64,000 nt of DNA. Origin: Roseateles sp. YR242 (GTDB lineage: Bacteria > Pseudomonadota > Gammaproteobacteria > Burkholderiales > Burkholderiaceae_C). The notes under the pieces are model-generated. The model saw nothing but the letters and a program-made list of their open reading frames with translations. It made no database searches and was not told where the DNA came from. Below are positions 6,693 to 15,430 of the stretch, in pieces. A program made the position numbers and the translations under genes. Each line of letters starts with the position of its first letter. Within the stretch, counting starts at the first letter, position 1. Where the stretch lies: the NCBI RefSeq assembly GCF_900109745.1, contig NZ_FOAV01000001.1, forward strand, positions 434,001 through 498,000, in the 5' to 3' direction.

Positions 6693-8969
6693 TCAACGCC
6701 GCCGCGCACTCCGAATCCCGGGCAACTGCACCAGCGTACTCAGCGTCTGGTTCAGCCGCTGTGCATCACTCACCTCCACGGTGAAATTCATGCGGGACAG
6801 ATCGGAACGTGTCGGCTTGCCCTTGCCGCTTTGCTGGTTCACCGCAATGACGGCGAGCTTGTCCTTGGCAAAGAGCTCCAGCACATCGCGCAGCAGGCCT
6901 GGCCGGTCCACCGCTTCCACCACCAGGTCCACCGGATATTGCGGGGCCTTGCCCGTCTTGTCCGATGCGGGCTCGCCCCAGGCCACCGCAATGACACGCT
7001 CCGGCGCGCTACGCGCCATCTCGCGCAGGTTGGCGCAATCGCAGCGGTGGATGGCCACGCCCTTGCCGCGTGTCACGTAGCCGGTGATGACATCCGGTGG
7101 CGCCGGGCGGCAGCAACGCGCCAGCGTGGTGAGCAGCGAGTCCACCCCCACCACCAGCACGCCCCCTTTGGGCGCCCGCCCCTCTGCGGCCGGCCCGCGA
7201 ATGTGCTTCTGGGCCAGCAGCGCGTCCTCGTCCGTCTCCGGCACGGGGGGGCGCAGCAGTGTCTCGATGTTGCGAAGCGAGTATTCGTCCTTGCCCACCA
7301 CCTCGAACAAGGCGTCCGCGTTGCGGAAGCCCAGGCGCCCGGCCAGGTCTTCGAGCTTGATGGCCGTCTTGCCTTCGCGCTGCAGCGCCTTTTCCACCAG
7401 CTCCCGCCCCTTGGCAATGGTCTGGGCCTGGGCTTGCGCGTTGAACCAGGCTCGCACCTTGGCCTTGCTGCGCTGGCTCTGCAGATAACCCAGTTCGGGA
7501 TTCAGCCAGTCGAGGGATGGCCCGCCGCCTTCGCGCAGCGCCACGATCTCCACCGTCTGTCCACTCTTGAGGGGGGTGTTGAGCGGCACCATCTGCCCGT
7601 CCACCTTGGCACCGCGGCAGCGATGGCCGAGGTCGGTGTGCAGCGCATAGGCAAAGTCCACGGCGGTGGCGTCCGCACACAACTCCACCACATTGGCCTG
7701 CGGGGTGAAGACATAGATGCGGTCATCGAAGGTAGGGCCGCTCTCGGCGACAAAGTCCCGCTCCCAGGCCAGCAGTTGCCGCAGCACTGCCTTGCGGGCC
7801 TGGGCCACCTGCTCTTCGAATTCGCCCGCCGCCGTCACGCCGGCATAGCCCTTGGTGCCGGCCTCCTTGTAGGCCCAATGCGCCGCCACACCGTGTTCAG
7901 CGTGTTCATGCATGGCGCGCGTGCGGATCTGCACCTCCATCGGCCGGCCGTCGTCAGCCAGCACCACCGTGTGCAACGACTGGTAGCCGTTGGGCTTGGG
8001 TCGGGCGATGTAGTCATCGAACTCGCCGTCCACCGGCTTGTACAGCTCGTGCAGGCGGGCCAGCACGGCATAGCAGTCCGCCACGTCCGGCACGATGACT
8101 CGCAGCGCACGCAGATCGAAGACCCGCTCCAGCGTGAGGCCCTTGCCCCGCATCTTCTTCCAGATGCTGTAGAGATGCTTCGGGCGGCCTTGCACCTGGG
8201 CCTGTAGCCCTTGCGACTGGAGCGCCTGCTCCAGCGTGGACCGCACCGATTCCACCGACTGCTCGCGCTCGACCCGCTTCTCATGCAGCGCCTTGGCAAG
8301 CTCATGGTATTGCTCGGGCTCCATGAAGCGGAAGGACAGGTCCTCCAGCTCCCACTTGATCTGCCAGATGCCCAGCCGGTTGGCCAGCGGCGCAAAGACC
8401 TGCAGCGATTCGGCCGCCAGCGCGCGTGGGCAGGCGGTCTTGCTGGCAGCGAACCAACGCAGCGTTTGCAGGCGGGACGCCAGGCGCAGCAGCACCACGC
8501 GCAGGTCACGCGAAAACGCCAGCAGCATCTTGCGAACCAGCTCGGTCTGCTCCTGGCGGCGCTGGTCTTCCACCTTGGCCTCACGGGCCGCACGCTGGAT
8601 CTGCACCAGACGGCGGGTGTGGCTGACCAGGCTGGCATCACTCTCGCCAAAGGCCTTGGCGACGATCTCTTCCGGCTTGTTGAGATAGTCCCCCGCATAC
8701 ACCAGGTAGGAGGCCGCCCGCATCGAGGGCGCCGCGCCCACCCCGGCAAGGATGGCGGCCACACCGTCCGCGTGGTCCAGCGCCAGCTCGCCGGTATCCA
8801 GCACATGGCCTGCCAGCAGGGGCTCGGCAAAAGCACGGGCCCGCTCGATCGGGTCGATGGCCTCGGCGCGGGTTGGCTGAGCCGCCGGCAGGCGGCTGGG
8901 GAGGTCGCCCTCGAGCAATGCCACGATGGGCGAGGCCTGCTCGGGACGCAAGCCCAACTCTGTCTTCAT
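6693..8969 (-). CDS. relA: GTP pyrophosphokinase RelA
   Basis: RelA makes (p)ppGpp from ATP and GTP/GDP on stalled ribosomes. The 758 residues show the long RSH layout: a degenerate HD domain at the N-terminus without a convincing His-Asp metal pair, a synthetase domain with the RelA-type signature EFDDYIARPKPNGYQS (about 312-330), then TGS (DRIYVFTPQANVVEL, about 408-470). The helical region follows, then the zinc-finger/CC element (ARCCRPAPPDVITGY, HRCDCANL) and a C-terminal ACT domain (YPVDLVVEAVDRPGLL). The EFDD (rather than RFKD) synthetase motif and the decayed hydrolase site favour RelA over the bifunctional SpoT. The gene is separated from the hydrolase at 9031-9903 by about 60 bases on the same strand. 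Confidence 0.93.
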   Translation of the reverse strand: MKTELGLRPEQASPIVALLEGDLPSRLPAAQPTRAEAIDPIERARAFAEPLLAGHVLDTGELALDHADGVAAILAGVGAAPSMRAASYLVYAGDYLNKPEEIVAKAFGESDASLVSHTRRLVQIQRAAREAKVEDQRRQEQTELVRKMLLAFSRDLRVVLLRLASRLQTLRWFAASKTACPRALAAESLQVFAPLANRLGIWQIKWELEDLSFRFMEPEQYHELAKALHEKRVEREQSVESVRSTLEQALQSQGLQAQVQGRPKHLYSIWKKMRGKGLTLERVFDLRALRVIVPDVADCYAVLARLHELYKPVDGEFDDYIARPKPNGYQSLHTVVLADDGRPMEVQIRTRAMHEHAEHGVAAHWAYKEAGTKGYAGVTAAGEFEEQVAQARKAVLRQLLAWERDFVAESGPTFDDRIYVFTPQANVVELCADATAVDFAYALHTDLGHRCRGAKVDGQMVPLNTPLKSGQTVEIVALREGGGPSLDWLNPELGYLQSQRSKAKVRAWFNAQAQAQTIAKGRELVEKALQREGKTAIKLEDLAGRLGFRNADALFEVVGKDEYSLRNIETLLRPPVPETDEDALLAQKHIRGPAAEGRAPKGGVLVVGVDSLLTTLARCCRPAPPDVITGYVTRGKGVAIHRCDCANLREMARSAPERVIAVAWGEPASDKTGKAPQYPVDLVVEAVDRPGLLRDVLELFAKDKLAVIAVNQQSGKGKPTRSDLSRMNFTVEVSDAQRLNQTLSTLVQLPGIRSARRR

Positions 8970-9030
8970 AACGCGAACTTCTTACTGCTAAGTCCGATCG
9001 CCGCCTGCTTCACAGGGGGCCTGGATCGAA

Positions 9031-9903
9031 TCAAGGGGTGCTCCCCTCCAGGAAGCCTTCCACCACGGCGATCTGATCGTCGGTGACCAAGGTCGGCGCA
9101 TGGCCGACACCCGGGAATTCAACCACACGTGCACGGGGGCCGCGCTGCGTCATGGATTGGGCGGTGGCGGCGCTGAGCAGGTCCGAGACGCCGCCGCGCA
9201 TCAGCAGGGTCGGGCAGCGGACGGCGTCATAGGCGGCCCACAACTGGGCCTCGCCGGCCTTGGCCAGTTCGGGCGTCAGCCCGGCCAGGCCCTGGCCGAT
9301 GCGGGGGTCGTAATGCAGGCGGCAACGGTCGCCATCCGCCTTGAACATGTGCAGCGACAGCGCAAGCCATTGTTCGTCCGTGTGCGGACCGAAGCCTTCG
9401 GAAATGCTGCGCAGGTAGTCGGCTCCCTGCTGGCAGGTCTCGAACTGCGGCGCCCGGCCCAGATAACCGGCAATGCGCAGCAGCGCTTCATATTCGATGG
9501 TCGGCCCCACATCGTTGAGGATGAGCCGGCGGATCGGGCTTGACGGCATGGCCGCCAGGGCCAGGCCGATCAAGCCTCCCATGGAGGTTCCCAACCAGTC
9601 CACCTGGGAGACCCCCAGCCGGGCCAGCAGTGCCACCATGTCCGACACGTACTGGGGCAACTGATAGTTGCGGGGATCGCCGAGCCAGTCGGATTCCCCA
9701 CGGCCCACCACATCCGGGCAGATGACACGGTAGCGGTCGCTGAGGCGGCTCGCCAGCGCGTCGAAATCCCGCCCCTGGCGGGACAGGCCATGCACACAGA
9801 CCAGTACCCGGGGGTTGTCGGCCTGCCCCCACTCCCAATAGGCCATCCGGTGGAGACCGCACGGGCTCAGCGCCTGGACATTTTTCAACAAGGGTTCAGA
9901 CAT
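9031..9903 (-). CDS. Alpha/beta-hydrolase
   Basis: This 290-residue soluble alpha/beta-hydrolase has the oxyanion HG in VCVHGLSRQGRD, the nucleophile elbow GTSMGG, the acid Asp in RGGVSDLL and the catalytic His in VGHAP. The lid region is helical. I chose the ATG at 9903 (MSEPLLKN); the frame stays open further but runs into the divergently transcribed bdhA. Its shared promoter region with 3-hydroxybutyrate dehydrogenase suggests a role in hydroxybutyrate or polyhydroxyalkanoate turnover, for example an oligomer or ester hydrolase. That is inference from the neighbour only. Confidence 0.85.
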   Translation of the reverse strand: MSEPLLKNVQALSPCGLHRMAYWEWGQADNPRVLVCVHGLSRQGRDFDALASRLSDRYRVICPDVVGRGESDWLGDPRNYQLPQYVSDMVALLARLGVSQVDWLGTSMGGLIGLALAAMPSSPIRRLILNDVGPTIEYEALLRIAGYLGRAPQFETCQQGADYLRSISEGFGPHTDEQWLALSLHMFKADGDRCRLHYDPRIGQGLAGLTPELAKAGEAQLWAAYDAVRCPTLLMRGGVSDLLSAATAQSMTQRGPRARVVEFPGVGHAPTLVTDDQIAVVEGFLEGSTP

Positions 9904-9951
9904 CGCTCGTATCCTTTGCATCCATCCTAACAACCCTGAAGAGGACCTGGC

Positions 9952-10734
9952 ATGTTGAAAGGCAAGACGGCACTGGTCACTGGTTCGACCAGCGGCATCG
10001 GCTTGGGGATTGCCCTGACGCTGGCGCGTCAAGGCACCAATGTTGTGCTCAATGGCTTCGGTGACACGGAAGGTCCCCGCCAGGAGGTGGAAGCCGCAGG
10101 CCAGGCGCACGGCATCAAGGTGGGTTATCACGGGGCCGACATGAGCAAGCCAGCCGAGATCGAAGCGATGATGGCCTACATCGACAAGGACTTCGGGGGC
10201 TGCGACATCCTGGTCAACAACGCCGGCATTCAGTTCGTCGCCAACGTGGATGAGTTCCCGGTGGACCGCTGGGACGCGATCATTGCCATCAACCTGACCA
10301 GTGCCTTCCACACCATGCGTCTGGCGCTGCCGGGAATGAAACAACGCCACTGGGGCCGCATCGTCAATATCGCGTCCACCCATGGCCTGGTGGCTTCGGC
10401 CGGCAAGTCGGCCTATGTGGCGGCAAAACATGGCCTGATCGGGCTGACGAAGTCCGCAGCCCTGGAAACCGCCACGCTGCCAGTGACGGTTAACGCCATC
10501 TGCCCTGGATGGGTGCTGACACCGCTGGTGCAAAAGCAGATCGACACACGGGCCACCAAGGAAGGCATCGAGGTGGCCGAGGCCAAGCGCCAGTTGCTGG
10601 CCGAGAAACAGCCCTCGCTGCAGTTCACGACGCCGGAGGAGCTGGGCGCCCTCACCGTCTTCCTGTGCTCAGACGAAGCCGTCAACGTGCGGGGCCAGGC
10701 CTGGGCCATGGATGGTGGCTGGACGGCGCAATAA
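9952..10734 (+). CDS. bdhA: 3-hydroxybutyrate dehydrogenase
   Basis: This NAD-dependent short-chain dehydrogenase interconverts (R)-3-hydroxybutyrate and acetoacetate in polyhydroxybutyrate and ketone-body metabolism. The 260 residues carry the classic SDR pattern: cofactor Gly motif TGSTSGIG at the N-terminus, NNAG, the catalytic Ser in ASTHG (about S142), and Y155 and K159 in SAYVAAKHG. The substrate-loop sequence VTVNAICPGWVLTPLVQKQI is characteristic of 3-hydroxybutyrate dehydrogenases. GAAGAGGA precedes the ATG. The gene is divergent from the alpha/beta-hydrolase with only 48 bases between them, so they share a control region. Confidence 0.92.
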   Translation: MLKGKTALVTGSTSGIGLGIALTLARQGTNVVLNGFGDTEGPRQEVEAAGQAHGIKVGYHGADMSKPAEIEAMMAYIDKDFGGCDILVNNAGIQFVANVDEFPVDRWDAIIAINLTSAFHTMRLALPGMKQRHWGRIVNIASTHGLVASAGKSAYVAAKHGLIGLTKSAALETATLPVTVNAICPGWVLTPLVQKQIDTRATKEGIEVAEAKRQLLAEKQPSLQFTTPEELGALTVFLCSDEAVNVRGQAWAMDGGWTAQ

Positions 10735-10811
10735 ACAGAGCGCCACCTCAGCAGAACGCCACGGCGGCCGCCACCGCATTCTGGCAGCGGCGGCCTTCGC
10801 GCTGACCGAAC

Positions 10812-11567
10812 TCAGCGCGTCATCACGACGTTGCCATTCACGCTCACCGTGACCGTGGCCTTGCCGGATTCCACCGGCAGCGCCATGTCAGCAGCAGCCG
10901 TGGCCATCGGCTTGTACATGCGCTCGGCCATCATCGGCGCGCCGCCGTCCGTGTTCACGCTGACCTCGCCGATCTGGAAGCCGCGATAACCAAACTGCTT
11001 GGCGTACAGACCGGCCTTGGTCTTGTAGTTTGCGATGGCATCCGCCACCACGCTCTCTTCGGCCTTCTCACGAGCCTCCCGGGAGAGACCGTAGTTCACC
11101 CCGGCGATGTTCAGCGTCCGGATACGGCTGGTCAGCTGCGAGATCGCATCCATGTCCCGCCCCCTCACCACCAGCTCCACACTGCCGATCCAGCCGGTGA
11201 TCTGCGTGGCGTTGCTCCTGTTGTTCACGCGGGCTTCGCCATAACGCGGGTAGACCGAGAACGCACCGGCCTGCACATCGACCTGACCAGGCTTGGCCAC
11301 CTTGCGCGCTTCTGCCAAGGCCGCATCCAGCGCCTGCTTGAGCTCACCCTGGACGGCGGAGGGCTCCTTGCCTTCCCGGGTGGTGGAGAACGTCAGCGTC
11401 AGCAGATCACGCGCCACTTCGGTGCTGGCGGAGGCCTGGAGGTTGAGCACATCGGTCCGCGGCCCCACGGTTTGAGCCTGTACAAGGGTGGTGGCAGAGA
11501 CGGCAAGCAGCGTGCCCATCGAGCCCGCCACCATCCAGTGGTTCAACCAGTGTTGCTTTCGTGTCAT
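10812..11567 (-). CDS. SIMPL-domain (DUF541) periplasmic protein
   Basis: This 251-residue exported protein starts at the ATG at 11567 (MTRKQHWLNHW), which has AGGA about 7 bases upstream. A signal peptide of about 31 residues ends at LVQAQ. The mature part is a SIMPL/DUF541 (BP26-like) domain: LNLQASASTEVARDLLTLTF, a repeated helix-strand layout, and the closing strand ATVTVSVNGNVVMTR. Members form ring-shaped oligomers in the periplasm, and their role is poorly defined. It is divergent from ompR with about 170 bases between. A longer start is possible but would place a non-signal sequence first. Confidence 0.85.
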   Translation of the reverse strand: MTRKQHWLNHWMVAGSMGTLLAVSATTLVQAQTVGPRTDVLNLQASASTEVARDLLTLTFSTTREGKEPSAVQGELKQALDAALAEARKVAKPGQVDVQAGAFSVYPRYGEARVNNRSNATQITGWIGSVELVVRGRDMDAISQLTSRIRTLNIAGVNYGLSREAREKAEESVVADAIANYKTKAGLYAKQFGYRGFQIGEVSVNTDGGAPMMAERMYKPMATAAADMALPVESGKATVTVSVNGNVVMTR

Positions 11568-11739
11568 TCGGGTTCCTACCAAAGTCGGGGGTAACCAGCA
11601 TAACAACGGGGGAGACTGCCAAGGATCACCGGGAGCCGTTACATAAGTTGTAACTAACCCGTAAGGGCTGCTGCATACCGCAAACAAGGCCAAAAAACGC
11701 CCTTACAGTGCCGCTGTTACAAATTCAGGAGTGGCCGCC

Positions 11740-12468
11740 ATGCAAAGCAACACCCGCCCCAACCGCGTCTTGGTCGTGGACGACGATGCACGCATTCGCG
11801 ACCTGCTGCGCCGTTATCTGGCGCAAGAGGGATTCGAAGTCTTGCTGGCCGAGGACAGCAAGGCACTGAACAAGCAGCTGACACGCGAGACGGTCGATCT
11901 GATCGTGCTCGACCTCATGCTGCCTGGCGAAGATGGTTTGTCCATCTGCCGCCGCCTGCGCGCTGCAGGCGACAGCACGCCCATCATCATGCTGACCGCC
12001 AAGGTCGAAGAGGTGGACCGGATCGTGGGCCTGGAAGTGGGCGCCGACGACTACCTGGCCAAGCCTTTCAACCCGCGCGAGCTGCTGGCCCGTATCAACG
12101 CGGTGCTGCGCCGCCGCCCGCCGCCGGAAGCACCGGGGGCGCCGTCCAAGGAGCCGATGACGGTGAACTTCGGCCCGTTCGAATTCGACCTGGCGCTGCG
12201 TCGCCTCTCGAAGAACGGCGAGCCGGTGCCGCTCACCACAGGCGAGTTCTCCATGCTCAAGGCCCTGGTGCGCCACCCGCGCCAACCGCTGTCGCGCGAC
12301 AAGCTGGCCATGCTGGCCCGCGGCCGCGAGTTCGAACCTTTCGACCGCAGCCTGGACGTGCAGGTGTCCCGCCTGCGCAAGCTGCTGGAAGAAGACCCGG
12401 CACAGCCTCGCTTCATCCAGACGGTGTGGGGCGTGGGCTACGTGTTCGTGCCCGACGAAGCCGCCTGA
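11740..12468 (+). CDS. ompR: Response regulator OmpR
   Basis: This OmpR/PhoB-family transcription regulator has 242 residues from the ATG at 11740, with AGGAG 8 bases before it; a GTG nine bases earlier overlaps that AGGAG. The receiver domain carries the acidic pocket VVDDD, the phospho-accepting Asp in LIVLDLMLP, the Thr in IIMLTAK and the Lys in DYLAKPF. The winged-helix output domain follows from about residue 135 (LALRRLSKNGEPVPLTTGEF, then SRLRKLLEEDP and VWGVGYVF). It is followed after 46 bases by envZ, so the pair is one operon. Confidence 0.93.
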   Translation: MQSNTRPNRVLVVDDDARIRDLLRRYLAQEGFEVLLAEDSKALNKQLTRETVDLIVLDLMLPGEDGLSICRRLRAAGDSTPIIMLTAKVEEVDRIVGLEVGADDYLAKPFNPRELLARINAVLRRRPPPEAPGAPSKEPMTVNFGPFEFDLALRRLSKNGEPVPLTTGEFSMLKALVRHPRQPLSRDKLAMLARGREFEPFDRSLDVQVSRLRKLLEEDPAQPRFIQTVWGVGYVFVPDEAA

Positions 12469-12514
12469 CCTTGGCTGGCAGACTGACCCGGCAGAACTCG
12501 GACATTCACCCGCT

Positions 12515-13840
12515 GTGACCCCACCCCGCTTAGCGCTCAACCTCTTCTGGCGAACCTTCGCGCTGCTGGCCTTGCTGCTGGCGGCGGGGGTGCTGGCGTG
12601 GCAGCAGACGTTCAAGGCGCTGGAGGCTGAGCCCAAGGCGCTCGAAGCTGCCCAGCAGTTGGGCGGACTGGTGAACCTGTCACGTGTGGCGCTCTCCAGT
12701 ACCGACTCGATCAACCGCGTCGCTGTCGTCAAGTCCCTGGCCCGCAGTGAGGCCGTCCAGGTGGAGGTGGCCGAAGCCACCGACCGATGGATGCCCTACG
12801 AGAACTCCCCCTTTGCGCAGCGTCTGCGCAAGGAACTGGTCTCTCGCCTGGGCCCGCAGACGGTGCTGGCCAGCGGCCTGAATGGTGTGCCCGGCCTGTG
12901 GGTGCGGTTCGATGTCGGCCCGGACCAGTTCTGGCTGCAGACCAACCCCGCCCCGCTGCAGGCCAACATGTCCAGCAACTGGTGGTGGATCGTCATCGCA
13001 CTGGGCGCCTCTCTGCTGGGGGCGGCGGCCATCGCGCGGCTGATCAACCAGCCGCTGCGTGAACTCTCCATTGCCGCCAGCCGCATCCGCGAAGGTGAAT
13101 ACGACTCCCGCCTGGACGAAAGCACCCTCACCAGCGAGATCCGCGAGGTGAACATGGGCTTCAACCGCATGGCGCGCGAGCTGGCCAAGATGGAAGAAGA
13201 CCGCAGTGTGATGCTGGCCGGCATCTCGCATGACCTGCGCACGCCGCTGGCCCGCCTGCGGCTGGAAGCGGAGATGAGCGTCACCGACGAACAGGCCCGC
13301 CAGTTCATCGCGCAGGACATCGACCAGCTCGACGCCATCATCAACAAGTTCATGGACTACGCCCGCCCCAGCGAGCTGCAACTCACCGCCATGAACCTGC
13401 GTGAACTGGTCGAGCGCGAGGCCCAGGGCTTCCGGGACCCGGCGCAGATCCAGATCAGCGTGCGCCTCTCGGCAGCGCTGCGGATCTGGACGGACGGCAC
13501 CGAGTTCGGCCGCATCATGCTGAACCTGTTCGAGAACGCCCGCCGCTACGGCCGCCATGGCGACGAGCCCGCGCGTGTGGAGGTCACCGCCGAGGCCGAC
13601 AGCGCCTGGGTGTTGCTGACCGTGCGCGACCACGGCCCCGGCGTGCCACCGGACAAGCTGGCCAAGCTGACCACGCCCTTCTACCGGGGTGATAGTGCCC
13701 GCACGGCAGCGACGGGCGCCGGCCTGGGCCTGGCCATCGTCGAAAAATCGATGCAGCGCCTGGGCGCGCAGTTGCGCCTGGCCAATGCCGAGGACAGCGG
13801 CTTTGTGGCGCAGTTGCGGCTGAAGCGCGCGAACGTCTGA
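12515..13840 (+). CDS. envZ: Osmosensor-type histidine kinase EnvZ
   Basis: This is an inner-membrane sensor kinase of 441 residues with a GTG start. The first transmembrane helix is at about 10-30 (FALLALLLAAGVLAW), a periplasmic loop of about 115 residues follows, and the second helix is WWWIVIALGASLLGAAAI. Next come the HAMP linker (REGEYDSRL) and the dimerisation H-box MLAGISHDLRTPLARLRLEA with the phospho-His. HATPase_c has N box NLFENARRYGR and G boxes DHGPGVP and GAGLGLAIV. It phosphorylates and dephosphorylates the OmpR encoded just upstream. The length and layout match EnvZ of Burkholderiales. Confidence 0.92.
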   Translation: MTPPRLALNLFWRTFALLALLLAAGVLAWQQTFKALEAEPKALEAAQQLGGLVNLSRVALSSTDSINRVAVVKSLARSEAVQVEVAEATDRWMPYENSPFAQRLRKELVSRLGPQTVLASGLNGVPGLWVRFDVGPDQFWLQTNPAPLQANMSSNWWWIVIALGASLLGAAAIARLINQPLRELSIAASRIREGEYDSRLDESTLTSEIREVNMGFNRMARELAKMEEDRSVMLAGISHDLRTPLARLRLEAEMSVTDEQARQFIAQDIDQLDAIINKFMDYARPSELQLTAMNLRELVEREAQGFRDPAQIQISVRLSAALRIWTDGTEFGRIMLNLFENARRYGRHGDEPARVEVTAEADSAWVLLTVRDHGPGVPPDKLAKLTTPFYRGDSARTAATGAGLGLAIVEKSMQRLGAQLRLANAEDSGFVAQLRLKRANV

Positions 13841-13845
13841 CGGGC

Positions 13846-14337
13846 TCAGCCCCCTGCCCGCAGCAACAGGCAGACGGCCCGCGCCTCGATCGCCCGCAGC
13901 TCTCCGACGGGCCCCATCTTCTCGGCCGTCTTCGCCTTGACGTTGATCTGCTGCAAGTCGATGCCCAGCACCTCCGCCAGCCGTTGCCGCATGGCCGGGA
14001 TGTGGGGCGCCATCTTCGGCGCCTGCGCAATGATGGTGCTGTCGAGGTTGCCGATGACCCAGCCCGCCCCCTTCACGCGCCGATAGGCCTCGGCCAGCAG
14101 CACCATGGAGTCCGCCCCCTTGAACTCGGCGGCGGTGTCCGGGAACAGCTTGCCGATGTCGCCAAGCGCCGCGGCGCCCAGCAGCGCATCCGTGATGGCG
14201 TGCGCCAGCGCGTCCGCATCGGAGTGCCCCAACAGGCCATGGGTATGAGGGACGGTCACGCCGCCCAGGATCAACGGTCGGCCGGTCACCAGGGCATGGG
14301 TGTCCCAGCCTTCACCGATACGGAATGGAGTCTGCAT
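13846..14337 (-). CDS. ispF: 2-C-methyl-D-erythritol 2,4-cyclodiphosphate synthase
   Basis: IspF is the fifth enzyme of the MEP isoprenoid pathway and cyclises CDP-methylerythritol 2-phosphate with loss of CMP. At 163 residues it has the usual length. The metal-binding Asp and His lie in [11 protein letters not shown], and the signature [20 protein letters not shown] continues into GDIGKLFPD. It lies 52 bases downstream of ispD in the same orientation, the common ispDF arrangement. It ends 5 bases from the convergent envZ stop. Confidence 0.95.
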   Translation of the reverse strand: MQTPFRIGEGWDTHALVTGRPLILGGVTVPHTHGLLGHSDADALAHAITDALLGAAALGDIGKLFPDTAAEFKGADSMVLLAEAYRRVKGAGWVIGNLDSTIIAQAPKMAPHIPAMRQRLAEVLGIDLQQINVKAKTAEKMGPVGELRAIEARAVCLLLRAGG

Positions 14338-14389
14338 GTGAATCGCTTGTGGTCTTGAGGATGGGGAGGTGCCGGTTCAGATGCGCGGT

Positions 14390-15130
14390 TCAGCGGCTGC
14401 GAAGCAGACGCTCCGCCAGCGCGAAGTCTGCCGGCCAGGTGACCTTGAAATTCTCCATGGACGCTTCCACCAGCCGCGGCTGGTGGCCCAGGGCCTCCAC
14501 CGCGCTGGCCTCGTCCGTCACGGCGGCCAGGTCGCCGGCCAGCGCTGGCGCGAGCAGACCCCAACGGAACATCTGGGGCGTCTGCGCTGCCCACTTGCCG
14601 CGCCGGTCCACGGTCGCCGCCACCCGAGGCTCGCCTGAGGGCGCCGTACCGCCGGTAGGGCCCTCCACGGATTTCAGCGTGTCCGCCACCGGCACGGCCA
14701 GCAGCCCGCCCACTTCGTCGTCATCGCAGGCGTCGATGAGCTGGTCCACCCATTCCGGGCGCAGCAGGCAACGCGCGGCGTCATGCACCAGGACCCAGTC
14801 ATGGGCCAGCACCCCCTGCTCACGCAGCACCTGCAGGCCATTGGCCACAGTGTCTGCACGGGTGGTGCCGCCACAGCGCGCCACCCAGGCTCGCGGGCCG
14901 GTGAAACCAGGCACTTCCTGCTCGAACTGGTCGTCCTCTGCCGACAGCACCACCAAGGTGGCTTCGATGCGGGGCACGGCGGCCAGCGCGGCCAGCGTGT
15001 GGCCGATCATGGCCTGGCCGGCCAGGGGCACATATTGCTTGGGGCGATCGGCACCGGACCGGGTGCCGACGCCTGCGGCGGGCACCAGCGCAAAACAACG
15101 AGGCACCACGCCCATCGGAAAATCGCTCAT
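14390..15130 (-). CDS. ispD: 2-C-methyl-D-erythritol 4-phosphate cytidylyltransferase
   Basis: IspD transfers CMP from CTP to methylerythritol 4-phosphate in the MEP pathway. The 246 residues show the nucleotide-binding Gly-rich loop ALVPAAGVGTRSGADRPKQY, the HDAAR motif in DWVLVHDAARCLL, and the substrate-binding segment VAATVDRRGKWAAQTPQMF. The N-terminus MSDFPMGVVPRC is slightly longer than in E. coli. It is the first gene of the ispD-ispF pair. In many Burkholderiales this pair stands back to back with mfd; here about 7.9 kb separates them. Confidence 0.95.
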   Translation of the reverse strand: MSDFPMGVVPRCFALVPAAGVGTRSGADRPKQYVPLAGQAMIGHTLAALAAVPRIEATLVVLSAEDDQFEQEVPGFTGPRAWVARCGGTTRADTVANGLQVLREQGVLAHDWVLVHDAARCLLRPEWVDQLIDACDDDEVGGLLAVPVADTLKSVEGPTGGTAPSGEPRVAATVDRRGKWAAQTPQMFRWGLLAPALAGDLAAVTDEASAVEALGHQPRLVEASMENFKVTWPADFALAERLLRSR

Positions 15131-15430
15131 GAGGCCATTGTAGAGAGCGCCTGGAGAGCGCCTCTCACCCTGCCAGCGCGACCGGCGCCTTCCCGCGAGT
15201 TTCAGCGAGAATTCGGTAGACGTCCATGAAGGCTGTCAGCTCAGCGCGGCCGGCATCGGGTGTGCGGCAGACGTCGTCCCGGGTTGGATTGCTCGGCTGC
15301 ATGTCGCCCGGTGGCGGGTCCTCGGCCCGTCCTTTGTGGTGTCTAGCCGACTGATATCGGCCTACCCCGTCTCCGCCCAACCGCTCCACTCGGCTCAACA
15401 GCCGCTTTGCTCTCCGCCAGGTTTCCCACT
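15131..15430. other. Intergenic region between ispD and the RlmN-like gene
   Basis: This is 300 bases of divergent upstream sequence. It should hold the promoters for ispD (leftward) and the radical SAM gene (rightward). No convincing -35/-10 pair, operator or coding sequence is visible. Confidence 0.5.

Noticed and set aside
5878..7080. A 400-codon plus-strand reading frame
   Set aside because: It runs from a membrane-protein fragment through an integrase remnant in the wrong frame, across the tRNA-Val gene and into relA antisense. Only the first 70 codons look real.
8970..9030. Operon link between the hydrolase and relA
   Set aside because: They share a strand with a gap of about 60 bases, but nothing functional connects them and I see no overlap, so I left them as separate units.
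6615..9086. Long plus-strand reading frames opposite relA
   Set aside because: They are antisense shadows of a GC-rich gene with codon bias; the translated sequences are His/Gly/Leu-rich noise without domains.
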